64,000 nucleotides of DNA from Flavobacterium sp. (GTDB lineage Bacteria > Bacteroidota > Bacteroidia > Flavobacteriales > Flavobacteriaceae), in the NCBI GenBank assembly GCA_014377455.1, contig JACMPO010000063.1, forward strand, positions 62,001-126,000, written 5' to 3'. The position numbers were made by a program, and so were the translations under genes. Shown in pieces: positions 18,974 through 28,754 of this stretch; position 1 is the first letter of the stretch, and each line of letters starts with the position of its first letter. A model generated the notes under the pieces. It made no database searches, was not told where the DNA came from, and saw nothing but the letters and a program-made list of their open reading frames with translations.

Positions 18974-20554
18974 TTAAAACTTTTCGGTACTTGCTTTTTT
19001 CCAAAATCTGAAATATTCGTTTGGAACCATACTTGCTTCTAGCAACGAACCTACTTTTAGTTCGGGATATGTTTCTTCGTAAGTTTCTATTTTGGTTCTA
19101 TCAATTCTGGTGCTAACCACTGTTCTATCTACATCATTAGGATGGATTAATCCTGCAGATGCAATTAAATCCATGGCGCTTTTAACAGTTTCGGCATGAT
19201 ATCTGGCAACTCTAACGCTTTTTTCTTCTGGAACTAGCCCATTCATTAATTCTGGATTTTGGGTTGCAACGCCTGTAGGACAAGTATTTGCATGACATTC
19301 TAAGGCTTGGATGCAACCTAAGGCAAACATCATACCTCGAGCAGAATTACATAAATCGGCACCAAGAGATAAATTTCGGATAATGTCAAACCCTGTAATT
19401 ACTTTTCCGCTGCAAATTATTTTTATTTGGTCTTTTATTGCAAATCCGTTTAAACAGTCGTAAACAAATGCCAAAGCATCTCGAAGTGGCATTCCAACAT
19501 GATCGGAATATTCTTGTGGCGCAGCTCCAGTGCCACCTTCGCCACCATCGACTGTTATAAAATCGAGGTACGTGTTAGTTTGAACCATCGCTTTGCAAAT
19601 GGAAATAAATTCAGATTTGTTACCGATACAAATTTTCATTCCAATAGGTTTTCCACCCGAACCTTTTCGGAGTAGTTTTACAAAATCCATTAGTTCAAGT
19701 GGTGTTGTAAAAGCAGAATGACTTGGTGGCGATAATACATCTTGACCTTTTGAAACCAATCGAATTTCGGCTATTTCATCGGTTACCTTTTCTTTTGGTA
19801 AAATTCCTCCATGACCAGGTTTTGCTCCTTGTGAAAATTTAATTTCGATCATTTTCACATTGCTAAGCATCGCTCTTTTAGTGTATTCTTCAAAGCAAAA
19901 TTTACCATCTGAAGTGCGACAACTAAAATATCCTGTACCTATATTCCAAACTACATCGCCACCTAAAAGATGGTAGGGTGAAAGTCCACCTTCGCCTGTA
20001 TTATGAAAAAATCCTCCTTGTTTTGCTCCATTATTTAAGGCAATAATGGCATTTTTGCTTAAAGAACCAAAGCTCATAGCGCTAATGTTAAACATGCTAG
20101 CATTATAAGGTTGTAAACATTGTGAAGAACCAATTTTAACTCTAGGATTTTCATCTACTTCACTAAACGAAATAGCGCGAATACTGTGATTAATCCATTC
20201 GTAGCCTTCTTTATAAACGTCCAATTGTGTCCCAAATGGCATGGAATCTGATTCATGTTTGCTTCGCTGATAGACAATACTTCGTTGCTGACGGTTAAAA
20301 GGTTTTCCATCCAAATCGGTTTCTACAAAATATTGACGTACTCCAGGACCAAGACTTTCTAACAAATAGCGCATTCTACCTAGTAAAGGAAAGTTTCTGC
20401 GAATAGTTTTTTTAGATTGATACATATCATACAATCCCATCAAAATTAAAGGAACAAATAGCAACAGAAAAAATATGAATTTCCAGTTGATGTAAATTAA
20501 GATTCCTACTAATAATAAAATAGTTATGCTTGTAATTATAAATGCCTTTCTCAT
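18974..20554 (-). CDS. FMN-binding glutamate synthase-like protein
   Basis: GltS FMN domain sequence (NISAMSFGSLSKNAIIALNNGA, GEGGLSPYH, TVDGGEGGTGAAP, CPTGVATQ) with N-terminal TM segments. Confidence 0.92.
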   Translation of the reverse strand: MRKAFIITSITILLLVGILIYINWKFIFFLLLFVPLILMGLYDMYQSKKTIRRNFPLLGRMRYLLESLGPGVRQYFVETDLDGKPFNRQQRSIVYQRSKHESDSMPFGTQLDVYKEGYEWINHSIRAISFSEVDENPRVKIGSSQCLQPYNASMFNISAMSFGSLSKNAIIALNNGAKQGGFFHNTGEGGLSPYHLLGGDVVWNIGTGYFSCRTSDGKFCFEEYTKRAMLSNVKMIEIKFSQGAKPGHGGILPKEKVTDEIAEIRLVSKGQDVLSPPSHSAFTTPLELMDFVKLLRKGSGGKPIGMKICIGNKSEFISICKAMVQTNTYLDFITVDGGEGGTGAAPQEYSDHVGMPLRDALAFVYDCLNGFAIKDQIKIICSGKVITGFDIIRNLSLGADLCNSARGMMFALGCIQALECHANTCPTGVATQNPELMNGLVPEEKSVRVARYHAETVKSAMDLIASAGLIHPNDVDRTVVSTRIDRTKIETYEETYPELKVGSLLEASMVPNEYFRFWKKASTEKF

Positions 20555-20558
20555 TGTT

Positions 20559-21284
20559 TTATTTTATTAAATAGAGTACTAATATACCAGTTATTATTAT
20601 CATTCCATAGCTAATCATTGTGCCTAGCAAAACATATTCGCTTTTAATATCTTCATTTTTTTCTGAAAAACGAATGATACTTTTTCCAGTGATTAAAAAT
20701 CCAATAGCACTATATTCTCCTAATATCATGAATGTTAAGATAATTATTCGATCGAAAATTCCGATTAAAAATCCATTTTTATCTGTTTTAACCTCGTTAT
20801 TATTTGTATTTTGAAACCGTTTTGTAAGTAAACCAATAAAGTAACCAAACGGAGTTGTTATTAGGAAATAACTTAAAAAAAGCAAACTGATGCTGTAATT
20901 ATTTATTGGAAGTAGAAGCGTTTTAAGAACCAGTTGAGATATTCCAAAATAAATTCCCCAGCACAAAATAATAATCGTAATGTGAAGTGCTTGATCTATC
21001 GTAAAAATGATGGTTTTAGATAAATTGGTTTTATTTAATTCCACTTTGATTCCATCAATGATATAATGTAATAAACTTATTATAAGAGAAATAACTAAAT
21101 TTTTAGTAAACAGAAATGTTAACCCAAAAACGATTAGAATATGAAGTAGCATGGCAACAGAAAACCATTTTTTACTATGTACCATTTTTTTGGTTTGAAA
21201 TAAAAAATCTGCTAGAAGATGCGCTAAAAGCATTCTAATAAGGAAGTTGCCTTGAAATTCTGTAAAAAAGTAAAATTTAAGCAT
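20559..21284 (-). CDS. DUF3307-type membrane protein
   Basis: LLAHLLADFLFQTKKMVHSKKW...LLHYIIDGIKVE; overlaps satD-like gene by 8 nt. Confidence 0.8.
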   Translation of the reverse strand: MLKFYFFTEFQGNFLIRMLLAHLLADFLFQTKKMVHSKKWFSVAMLLHILIVFGLTFLFTKNLVISLIISLLHYIIDGIKVELNKTNLSKTIIFTIDQALHITIIILCWGIYFGISQLVLKTLLLPINNYSISLLFLSYFLITTPFGYFIGLLTKRFQNTNNNEVKTDKNGFLIGIFDRIIILTFMILGEYSAIGFLITGKSIIRFSEKNEDIKSEYVLLGTMISYGMIIITGILVLYLIK

Positions 21285-21915
21285 TGTGATACATTTGTTC
21301 GAAATAGTTTACATATTTTGAAAAAGTATTCCAGTTTCCAGCGTTTGAATGTTGATTAACTGTGGATTGTGCCAAACCCAGAAGTTTTGCGATGTCTTCT
21401 TCTATTAATCCATTTAGTTTGTAAAATAGAACTTTAGCTTGGATAGAAGTAATGTCATTAATAAGTGTGTTTAACAAAACACTTTCTATTTTCAATGCAT
21501 TGGAATTAGTATCGGTGGCATCTATTATTAACAATTGTTTGCTGGATTTTAACTGATCCAAATTACGACCCGAAAGCCTAAAAGCTTCACCATCAGACAT
21601 TGAAAGCTCTTTTTTGTCAATTTTAATTGTCCCTATTCCTAGAGATAATCGCACATCTTGTGTTTTTTTGTTTTCTTTTTCGAAGCTTTTAATCCAGAAT
21701 TTTATCAGTAGTGCAATTCGTAAACTTGATGCTGTTGAAGGTGTTTTTACTTGAAAAGCGTCACCACGATACCATTCATATTTAATTTCGAACTTTTTTT
21801 TTATTAGTTCCAAACCTTCGTTAAATTGAGCAAAAGCATCTTCTTTACTACCAAAATCAATTTCGGTAGAACTAACAATATCTGCTGTAATTATTCCAAC
21901 ATTAACTTGTTTCAT
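21277..21915 (-). CDS. SatD-like protein with C-terminal HTH
   Basis: GIITADIVSSTEIDFGSKEDAF..., nucleotidyl-cyclase-like fold pattern, C-terminal IAKLLGLAQSTVNQHSNAG HTH. Confidence 0.75.
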   Translation of the reverse strand: MKQVNVGIITADIVSSTEIDFGSKEDAFAQFNEGLELIKKKFEIKYEWYRGDAFQVKTPSTASSLRIALLIKFWIKSFEKENKKTQDVRLSLGIGTIKIDKKELSMSDGEAFRLSGRNLDQLKSSKQLLIIDATDTNSNALKIESVLLNTLINDITSIQAKVLFYKLNGLIEEDIAKLLGLAQSTVNQHSNAGNWNTFSKYVNYFEQMYHNA

Positions 21916-21957
21916 AATTTCTCCTAAAAATTAAATACATTACAAATATAAAAAAAA

Positions 21958-22038
21958 ATTATCGTGTATTAAACCGATAATATATTATTATCGTGTATTA
22001 GACCGATAATTTAATATTATCGTGTTTTAAACCGATAT
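21958..22038. promoter_or_regulatory. Three operator-like repeats at 29-bp spacing upstream of the satD-like gene
   Basis: TTATCGtgtattaaacCGATAA (21959-21980), TTATCGtgtattagacCGATAA (21988-22009), TTATCGtgttttaaacCGATAT (22017-22038). Confidence 0.75.
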
Positions 22039-22042
22039 TATA

Positions 22043-23632
22043 TTACTTTAATTTAAACCTTTGAATTTTTCCAGTTTCTGTTTTTGGCAAATGATCTACA
22101 AAATTAATAACTCTTGGATATTTATAAGGGCTTGCTACTTGTTTGAACCACATTTGAATATCATTTTTTAACTCATCTGATGCTTTATTCAAATTTTTTA
22201 AAACAATATAAGCGCAAACTAGCATTCCACGATCTTCATTTGGCAAACCTACAACGGCACATTCTGAAATCAATTCGTGTGTTAAAAGCACACTTTCTAC
22301 TTCAATTGCTCCAATATTATATCCAGAAGAAATAATCATATCGTCACCTCGAGCCACAAACCAGAAATAGTCATCATCATTTTGCCGAAAAATATCTCCT
22401 GTTATATTCCAACCGTTTTGTACATATTCTTTTTGTTTGTCAATTCGATTTAAATATTTACATCCAGTAATTCCGCGAACTGCTAATCTACCAGCTTCAT
22501 TTCTAGGTATTTCATTACCTTCAGAATCAACAATTTTAGCTTCATAACCTGTTATTGCTTTTCCAGTTGATCCAGGTTTAATATTAAATTCGTTTGATGA
22601 AATAAAAATATGAAGCATTTCAGTGGCGCCAATTCCATCTATAATTTTTAATCCGGTGGCATCAAACCATTCTTGCCAAACTTTTATAGGTAAACTTTCA
22701 CCTGCTGAAATACATTTACGTAAACTGGAAATATTATATTCCTTAACTTTTGTTGTAATTATTCTCCAGGCAGTTGGCGCTGTAAAACAAATGGAAACAT
22801 TAAAATCCTGAATGGCTTTTAATAGTAAATCGGGCGTTGGTTTTTCGATTAAAAAAGTGGTTGCTCCATAATAAAACGGAAATAAAACCAATCCACCAAG
22901 TCCAAATGTAAAACCTATAGGTGGACTTCCTATAAAAATATCATTTTCAGTTGGTTGTAAAGAATATTTTGGAAAACATTCACAAATATTTAAAATATCT
23001 CTGTGATAATGTGAGGTCATTTTAGGCAAACCTGTTGTGCCAGATGTAAATCCAATTAATGCCACTGAATCTGCTCTAGAATGAAAATTAGAGAACTTTT
23101 TTGATTTGGTAGAAATTCCTATTTCCAAATCGTCATTTCTGAAATAACTAATTTTTTTGATAAATTTAGAATTTACCAATTTCATTTCGTCTTTTAATTC
23201 AGAGTCGCACAAACAGATTGCAATTTCAGCACAATCTATTATCGTTGTTAATTCTTTACTTCGTAGTAACGGCATTGTTGCAACTACAATGCCTCCAGCT
23301 TTTATAATTGCAAACCAACACGCAACCATCTTTGGGTTATTTGCGGATCGCAATAAAACTCTGTTTCCAGATTGCAACCCTAAATCATCAATAAGAAAAT
23401 GTGCGATTTGATTGGCTTTTTCATACAAATCTTGGTAAGTCCAAGTTTCTTCAAATGTTCGAATACATATTCTGTTTGCTCTTCCATTTTTTATATGATT
23501 ATCAAGTAATTTATCAACACATTGCACCAGTTCAGGATGTTGAAATTGAGGTAAATCGCTGAAAACAGTTTCCGCTAATAAGTCAGAACTTGGCAAATTA
23601 TCCTCAGCAAAAGTGTCTTCGTAATTTTTCAT
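22043..23632 (-). CDS. Benzoate/2-aminobenzoate-CoA ligase-like AMP-binding enzyme
   Basis: GFTSGTTGLPKMTSHYHRDI, IDGIGATEMLHIF, TGDIFRQNDDDYFWFVARGDDMIISSGYNIGAIEVE, PKTETGKIQRFKL; aryl-CoA ligase pattern. Confidence 0.85.
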   Translation of the reverse strand: MKNYEDTFAEDNLPSSDLLAETVFSDLPQFQHPELVQCVDKLLDNHIKNGRANRICIRTFEETWTYQDLYEKANQIAHFLIDDLGLQSGNRVLLRSANNPKMVACWFAIIKAGGIVVATMPLLRSKELTTIIDCAEIAICLCDSELKDEMKLVNSKFIKKISYFRNDDLEIGISTKSKKFSNFHSRADSVALIGFTSGTTGLPKMTSHYHRDILNICECFPKYSLQPTENDIFIGSPPIGFTFGLGGLVLFPFYYGATTFLIEKPTPDLLLKAIQDFNVSICFTAPTAWRIITTKVKEYNISSLRKCISAGESLPIKVWQEWFDATGLKIIDGIGATEMLHIFISSNEFNIKPGSTGKAITGYEAKIVDSEGNEIPRNEAGRLAVRGITGCKYLNRIDKQKEYVQNGWNITGDIFRQNDDDYFWFVARGDDMIISSGYNIGAIEVESVLLTHELISECAVVGLPNEDRGMLVCAYIVLKNLNKASDELKNDIQMWFKQVASPYKYPRVINFVDHLPKTETGKIQRFKLK

Positions 23633-23674
23633 ATTTAAGATTTTATCTTAATACTTTTTATTCCAGTCTTAAAA

Positions 23675-25993
23675 CTATTTCTCATTACTCTTGGGTTTCA
23701 ATGCTTTTTTCATTCCTTCTATTTGTTTTCTTTCTGATAATTTTAAAGGATATAAATGCGAAATTCCCATTTTATATTGATTTGGAATGTCTTGAGCATG
23801 AAATTGTTCGTATGCTTGAGCATTTCTGACAAAATTTGCATCAAGTAATAAAGGTCTTCCTAAAGCAACAATATCGGCTTTTCCATTCAAAATTATAGTA
23901 TTGATTTGGTCAATATCTTGAATAGAACCTGCCGTTATTGTTGGAATATGAACTGTATTTCGCACAGCATTTGAAAATGGTGTTTGCCACATTCTACCTG
24001 TTTGTGGTTTTTGATGTTCAACAGTATTTCCAGTAGAAACATTTATAACATCGGCACCAGCATTTTTAAAAGCAGTTGTAATAGTAATTACATCACTTTC
24101 TGAAATTCCATTTTCAGCCCAATCGGTTGCTGAAATCCGCACAGACATTGGTTTTTCTTTTGGAAAATTACTTCTCATTTCAGTGAAAACTCGTATTGGA
24201 AATTTTAATCGGTTTTCGATAATGCCACCAAATTCATCTTTTCTAATATTTGTTAAAGGTGATAAGAAAGAGGCTAATAAAAATCCGTGATGTGCTTGCA
24301 ATTCAATCATATCAAAATCAGCTTCATTGGCATTTTTTGTGGCTTGAACAAACTGAGTAGTGACCAAATACATATCTGATTTGGTCATTTCTTTTGGAGT
24401 TAAAGAATTTTCAGAAAATGGAATGGCAGAAGCAGACAATAAATCCCACGGTTTTCCATTAAATTTTTCTTCCCACGGAATTTTTGTTGCTCCTTTTCGA
24501 CCTGAATGACCAAGTTGAATTCCGATTTTAGTATGTGTATTTTTATGTATAAAATTAGTTATTTCTTTCCACTCAATAATCTGATTTTCATTATAAATAC
24601 CTGCACAACCTAAAGTTATACGTCCGTTTTCAGAAATGGCCGTCATTTCGGTTATAATTAATCCTAATCCTCCAATTGCTCGAGAGGTGTAATGTTGAAA
24701 ATGCCAATCATTTACTAAACCATCTAAAGCAGTGTATTGACCCATTGAAGACATTGCAATGCGATTTTGCAACCTTATTTCTCTTAATTTATATGGTGTA
24801 AAAGCGATTGATTGATTGCTATTTATAGATTCATTAAAATCCCTTGACTGCGCTTGGGAAGACAATAAATAAAATTCGTTTAATACCTTGTCTGTAAATG
24901 ATTTATCTCGAAGTTTTAAATTTTCGTAAGTAACTTTTTTAGAACGTGTCATACAGCCAAAGGCAAATTGATAAAATGGATGTTGCATATTTCTATCCAT
25001 ATTTTCAAACCAATCTAACGAAACTAATGCCGCATACTGTATCATCTCAACTGCTGTCCGACGAGATTTATCATATTGATTAAAAGCTTCTTGCACATTA
25101 TTTGGATTTGCAATCACAGCATCTGATAATCCAATTGCCGAATCCATTGCTAATTTTGTCCCAGAACCAATAGAGTAGTGGGCTGTGGCTTTTGCATCTC
25201 CCAGTAATACAATATTTTCATGAAACCATTTCTCATTGGTAACATGAGGGAATTGTCTCCAATGGGATTTATTGGAAATTAAAGGATGTCCGTCTAATTC
25301 CTCTTTAAAAATTTCTGAAATTTTGTTAATTGTATCTTGTTCGTTTGCAACTTGAAATCCTAATTTTTGATAAGTATCCTCGCTACATTCAAAAATCCAA
25401 GTACTTCTGTCTTTTTCATATTGATAACTATGTGCAACCACTGTTCCATGAGGTGTGGATCTGAAAAAATAGGTAAAAGCATCTAATGGTTTTGTAGATC
25501 CAAGCCAAACAAAACGGTTTTTTTTCAATGAAACTTTAGTTCCAAAATAGTCTTGAAACTGAGTTCTAATCTGACTTCCAATTCCATCGCAGGCGACAAT
25601 TATATCGGAATCTCGATACTGATTTAAATCATCAACATTTTGTTCAAAATGCAAATTAACACCTTGCTCTAAACAGCGTTTTTGTAGTAATTGCAGTAAT
25701 TTTTTTCTGGAACAGCCACAAAATCCGTTTCCAGCAATATTTACGGTTTGTCCATCTCTGGCAATAATTATATCATCCCAATATGAAAATTCACTTCGAA
25801 TTAATTCATAAGATTGCATATCTCGTTTTAAAAATTCGCCTAATGTTTCGTCAGAGAATACCACTCCAAAACCAAAACTTTCTCCATCTTTATTTCGCTC
25901 GAAGATGTCTATTTGGCAATTTGGTAAAGCTTTTTTGGTTAATATTGAAAAATATAAACCGCCTGGACCACCACCTATTACTGTTATTTTCAT
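23675..25993 (-). CDS. Bifunctional FAD monooxygenase / old-yellow-enzyme fusion (2-aminobenzoyl-CoA monooxygenase/reductase or salicyloyl-CoA 5-hydroxylase type)
   Basis: N-terminal GGGPGGLYFSILTKK FAD fold with GD motif (VLLGDAKATAHYSIGSG), C-terminal OYE domain (IAMSSMGQYTA..., IGIQLGHSGRKG, FDMIELQAHHGFLLASFLSP). Confidence 0.9.
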   Translation of the reverse strand: MKITVIGGGPGGLYFSILTKKALPNCQIDIFERNKDGESFGFGVVFSDETLGEFLKRDMQSYELIRSEFSYWDDIIIARDGQTVNIAGNGFCGCSRKKLLQLLQKRCLEQGVNLHFEQNVDDLNQYRDSDIIVACDGIGSQIRTQFQDYFGTKVSLKKNRFVWLGSTKPLDAFTYFFRSTPHGTVVAHSYQYEKDRSTWIFECSEDTYQKLGFQVANEQDTINKISEIFKEELDGHPLISNKSHWRQFPHVTNEKWFHENIVLLGDAKATAHYSIGSGTKLAMDSAIGLSDAVIANPNNVQEAFNQYDKSRRTAVEMIQYAALVSLDWFENMDRNMQHPFYQFAFGCMTRSKKVTYENLKLRDKSFTDKVLNEFYLLSSQAQSRDFNESINSNQSIAFTPYKLREIRLQNRIAMSSMGQYTALDGLVNDWHFQHYTSRAIGGLGLIITEMTAISENGRITLGCAGIYNENQIIEWKEITNFIHKNTHTKIGIQLGHSGRKGATKIPWEEKFNGKPWDLLSASAIPFSENSLTPKEMTKSDMYLVTTQFVQATKNANEADFDMIELQAHHGFLLASFLSPLTNIRKDEFGGIIENRLKFPIRVFTEMRSNFPKEKPMSVRISATDWAENGISESDVITITTAFKNAGADVINVSTGNTVEHQKPQTGRMWQTPFSNAVRNTVHIPTITAGSIQDIDQINTIILNGKADIVALGRPLLLDANFVRNAQAYEQFHAQDIPNQYKMGISHLYPLKLSERKQIEGMKKALKPKSNEK
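24840..24862 (-). repeat. In-frame palindromic repeat encoding SSQAQSRD, copy B
   Basis: Coding-strand TCTTCCCAAGCGCAGTCAAGGGA; 20/24 identical to 61021-61044 in an unrelated gene. Confidence 0.75.
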
Positions 25994-26097
25994 TTATGAT
26001 ACACTTGTTTTTATAACTATTTTTCGAGATATTATTTTTTTATGACTTAAATATATGTAGATTTTAGAAATATTTTATGAATAAACATTTCTTTTCT

Positions 26098-26700
26098 TCA
26101 TCGTTTCAAAGAAAAAATTTCACCAATTTTAGAATAGTTAGAACCTGCTAATCTAGAAACTGGCTTATAATTTTCTAAATTTATTTTAAAATTATCTAAT
26201 AAAATGGTGTCGTCAAAATGCATCATTACAATTTGACCAATGATAACACAAGCACCTCCATTTTTATGATTTTCAAGAAAATAATGATGTACCATTTCGC
26301 ATTCAAAAGTTATGAGACTTTCTTTTACTCGCATGGGCATTATTTTTTCTGATGCAATTTTAGAGAGACCTACAATTTCAAATTCATCAACATCAGATGC
26401 AAAGGGTCGGGCTGTCGCATTCATTTTTTCGACCAAATCTTCAGTGACCATATTTACCACAAATTGCCCGTTTGCCAATATGTTATTCAAAGTGTCTTTA
26501 TTAGTATTATTTCCTCTAATTGTAGAAAACATTACGTGCGGTGGATCTTCACCAACCGCGTTGAAATAGGAAAATGGGGCTAAATTATGAATTCCGTTTT
26601 GGTCTATGGTCGAAATCCAGCCTATTGGTCGCGGAATTATTGCTCCAGTTAAGAGTTTATATAGTGCAGTTTGATCTAAATCGACTGGATTAAAATTCAT
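26098..26700 (-). CDS. Flavin reductase family protein (DIM6/NTAB type)
   Basis: LLTGAIIPRPIGWISTIDQNGIHNLAPFSYFNAVGEDPPHVMFS. Confidence 0.9.
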   Translation of the reverse strand: MNFNPVDLDQTALYKLLTGAIIPRPIGWISTIDQNGIHNLAPFSYFNAVGEDPPHVMFSTIRGNNTNKDTLNNILANGQFVVNMVTEDLVEKMNATARPFASDVDEFEIVGLSKIASEKIMPMRVKESLITFECEMVHHYFLENHKNGGACVIIGQIVMMHFDDTILLDNFKINLENYKPVSRLAGSNYSKIGEIFSLKR

Positions 26701-26827
26701 AACTATTGTTTATTACAAATTAAATCAAAAAACAATTCTTACGATAACGATTTTGTAACTTTATTTTGCAAATTTTTAGTTCTAAATTTATTTATCTGTA
26801 CATTTATAGCTGTGTAAAATTAAAAAT

Positions 26828-28735
26828 ATGAGCTATTATAAAATCGAAAATCTTGAAAATTATTTTAAGATGTATAATAAATCGGTGCGAGAGCCAAGAA
26901 AGTTTTGGGGAAAAATAGCCGATGAAAATTTTAGTTGGTATCAAAAATGGGACAAGGTTTTTGAGTTTGACATCCAAGAATCAAATTTTAAATGGTTCGT
27001 AGATGCAAAATTAAACATCACAAAAAATTGTATTGATAGACATTTGGCAAGACGAGGTGAAAAAACAGCGCTTTTGTTTGAACCTAATAGTCCAGATGAA
27101 AGTGCACAACACATTTCGTACAACGAACTTTACATTAGAGTTTCTAAAATGGCTAATGTTTTGCGTGAACAAGGAATTAAAAAAGGCGATCGCGTTTGTA
27201 TTTATCTTCCAATGATTCCAGAATTGGCAGTTTCAGTTTTGGCTTGTGCTCGAATTGGTGCTGTTCATTCGGTAGTATTTGCTGGTTTCTCGGCAACAGC
27301 GTTATCCACGAGAATAAATGATTCTCAATGCAAAATGGTAATTACATCTGATGGAAGTTATCGTGGGAATAAAACAATCGATTTAAAAGTAATTGTAGAT
27401 GAAGCGCTGGAAAAATCACCAGTGGTAGAAAAAGTATTGGTTGTGAAAAGAACCAGTTCTCAAGTTGTTATGAAAAACAGCAGAGATTTTTGGTTACAAC
27501 CTTTATTAGATGAAGCTTTGTCAAATAATGTAGCTGAAATAATGGATGCGGAAGATCCTTTATTTATTTTGTATACCTCGGGTTCCACTGGAAAACCTAA
27601 AGGAATGGTTCACACAACAGCGGGTTATATGGTCCAAACTGCCTATTCATTTAAAAATGTTTTTAATTATGAAGAAAATGATGTTTATTGGTGTACCGCA
27701 GATATAGGTTGGATTACTGGGCATTCCTATATTCTTTATGGACCTTTATTAAATGGTGCAACAACAGTGATTTTTGAAGGTGTTCCTTCATATCCAGATT
27801 TTTCTCGGTTTTGGGAAATTATCGAAAAACATCAAGTCAATCAATTTTACACTGCGCCAACTGCTATTCGTTCTTTGGCGAAAGAAAGTTTGGATTTTGT
27901 ACAACGTTTTCCATTAAAATCCTTAAAAGTTATTGGATCTGTTGGTGAACCAATTAATGAAGAAGCTTGGCATTGGTACAACGCACATGTTGGCGGAAAA
28001 CGTTGTCCATTAGTTGATACTTGGTGGCAAACCGAAACTGGAAGTATCATGATTTCTCCAATTCCGTTTGTAACGCCAACAAAACCAACTTATGCATCGT
28101 TACCTTTACCAGGAATTCAACCAGTGTTAATGGATGAATTGCGCAATGAAATTGAAGGCAATCAAGTAACAGGAAGTTTGTGCATCAAATTTCCATGGCC
28201 ATCTATGGCGAGGACTATTTGGAATGATCATCAACGTTATAAAGAAACTTATTTTACTGCATTTCCGGGAAAATATTTTACTGGAGATGGTGCTTTGCGC
28301 GATGAAGTTGGTTATTACAGAATTACAGGTAGAGTGGATGATGTGATTATAGTTTCTGGACATAATTTAGGAACAGCACCAATTGAAGATGCAATAAATG
28401 AGCATCCAGCTGTGGCTGAAAGTGCTATTGTTGGATTCTCACATGATATAAAAGGAAATGCACTTTACGGATTTGTTATTTTAAAAGAGATTGGCGAAAC
28501 ACGAAATCAAGAAAATTTAGTAAAGGAAATCAACCAGTTGATATCGGATCAAATTGGCCCAATAGCCAAGTTAGATAAAATTCAGTTTGTAAGCGGTTTA
28601 CCTAAAACACGTTCCGGAAAAATTATGCGCAGAATTTTAAGAAAAATTGCCGAAGGAGATTTCTCCAATTTTGGTGATATCTCAACATTATTAAATCCCG
28701 AAATTGTCGAAGAAATTAAAGAAGGAAAATTATGA
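26828..28735 (+). CDS. acs: Acetate-CoA ligase
   Basis: Acs-type motifs ILYTSGSTGKPKGMVHTTAGYM, DTWWQTETGS, GRVDDVIIVSGHNLGTAPIEDA, PKTRSGKIMRRILRKIA; 635 aa. Confidence 0.95.
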   Translation: MSYYKIENLENYFKMYNKSVREPRKFWGKIADENFSWYQKWDKVFEFDIQESNFKWFVDAKLNITKNCIDRHLARRGEKTALLFEPNSPDESAQHISYNELYIRVSKMANVLREQGIKKGDRVCIYLPMIPELAVSVLACARIGAVHSVVFAGFSATALSTRINDSQCKMVITSDGSYRGNKTIDLKVIVDEALEKSPVVEKVLVVKRTSSQVVMKNSRDFWLQPLLDEALSNNVAEIMDAEDPLFILYTSGSTGKPKGMVHTTAGYMVQTAYSFKNVFNYEENDVYWCTADIGWITGHSYILYGPLLNGATTVIFEGVPSYPDFSRFWEIIEKHQVNQFYTAPTAIRSLAKESLDFVQRFPLKSLKVIGSVGEPINEEAWHWYNAHVGGKRCPLVDTWWQTETGSIMISPIPFVTPTKPTYASLPLPGIQPVLMDELRNEIEGNQVTGSLCIKFPWPSMARTIWNDHQRYKETYFTAFPGKYFTGDGALRDEVGYYRITGRVDDVIIVSGHNLGTAPIEDAINEHPAVAESAIVGFSHDIKGNALYGFVILKEIGETRNQENLVKEINQLISDQIGPIAKLDKIQFVSGLPKTRSGKIMRRILRKIAEGDFSNFGDISTLLNPEIVEEIKEGKL

Positions 28736-28754
28736 CATTGCTATTGAATAAAAT

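Noticed and set aside
18974-20554. Glutamate synthase-like gene as part of the aromatic pathway
   Set aside because: FMN-binding GltS-like proteins are widespread stand-alone genes; co-direction alone does not assign it, so it was left out of the pathway model.
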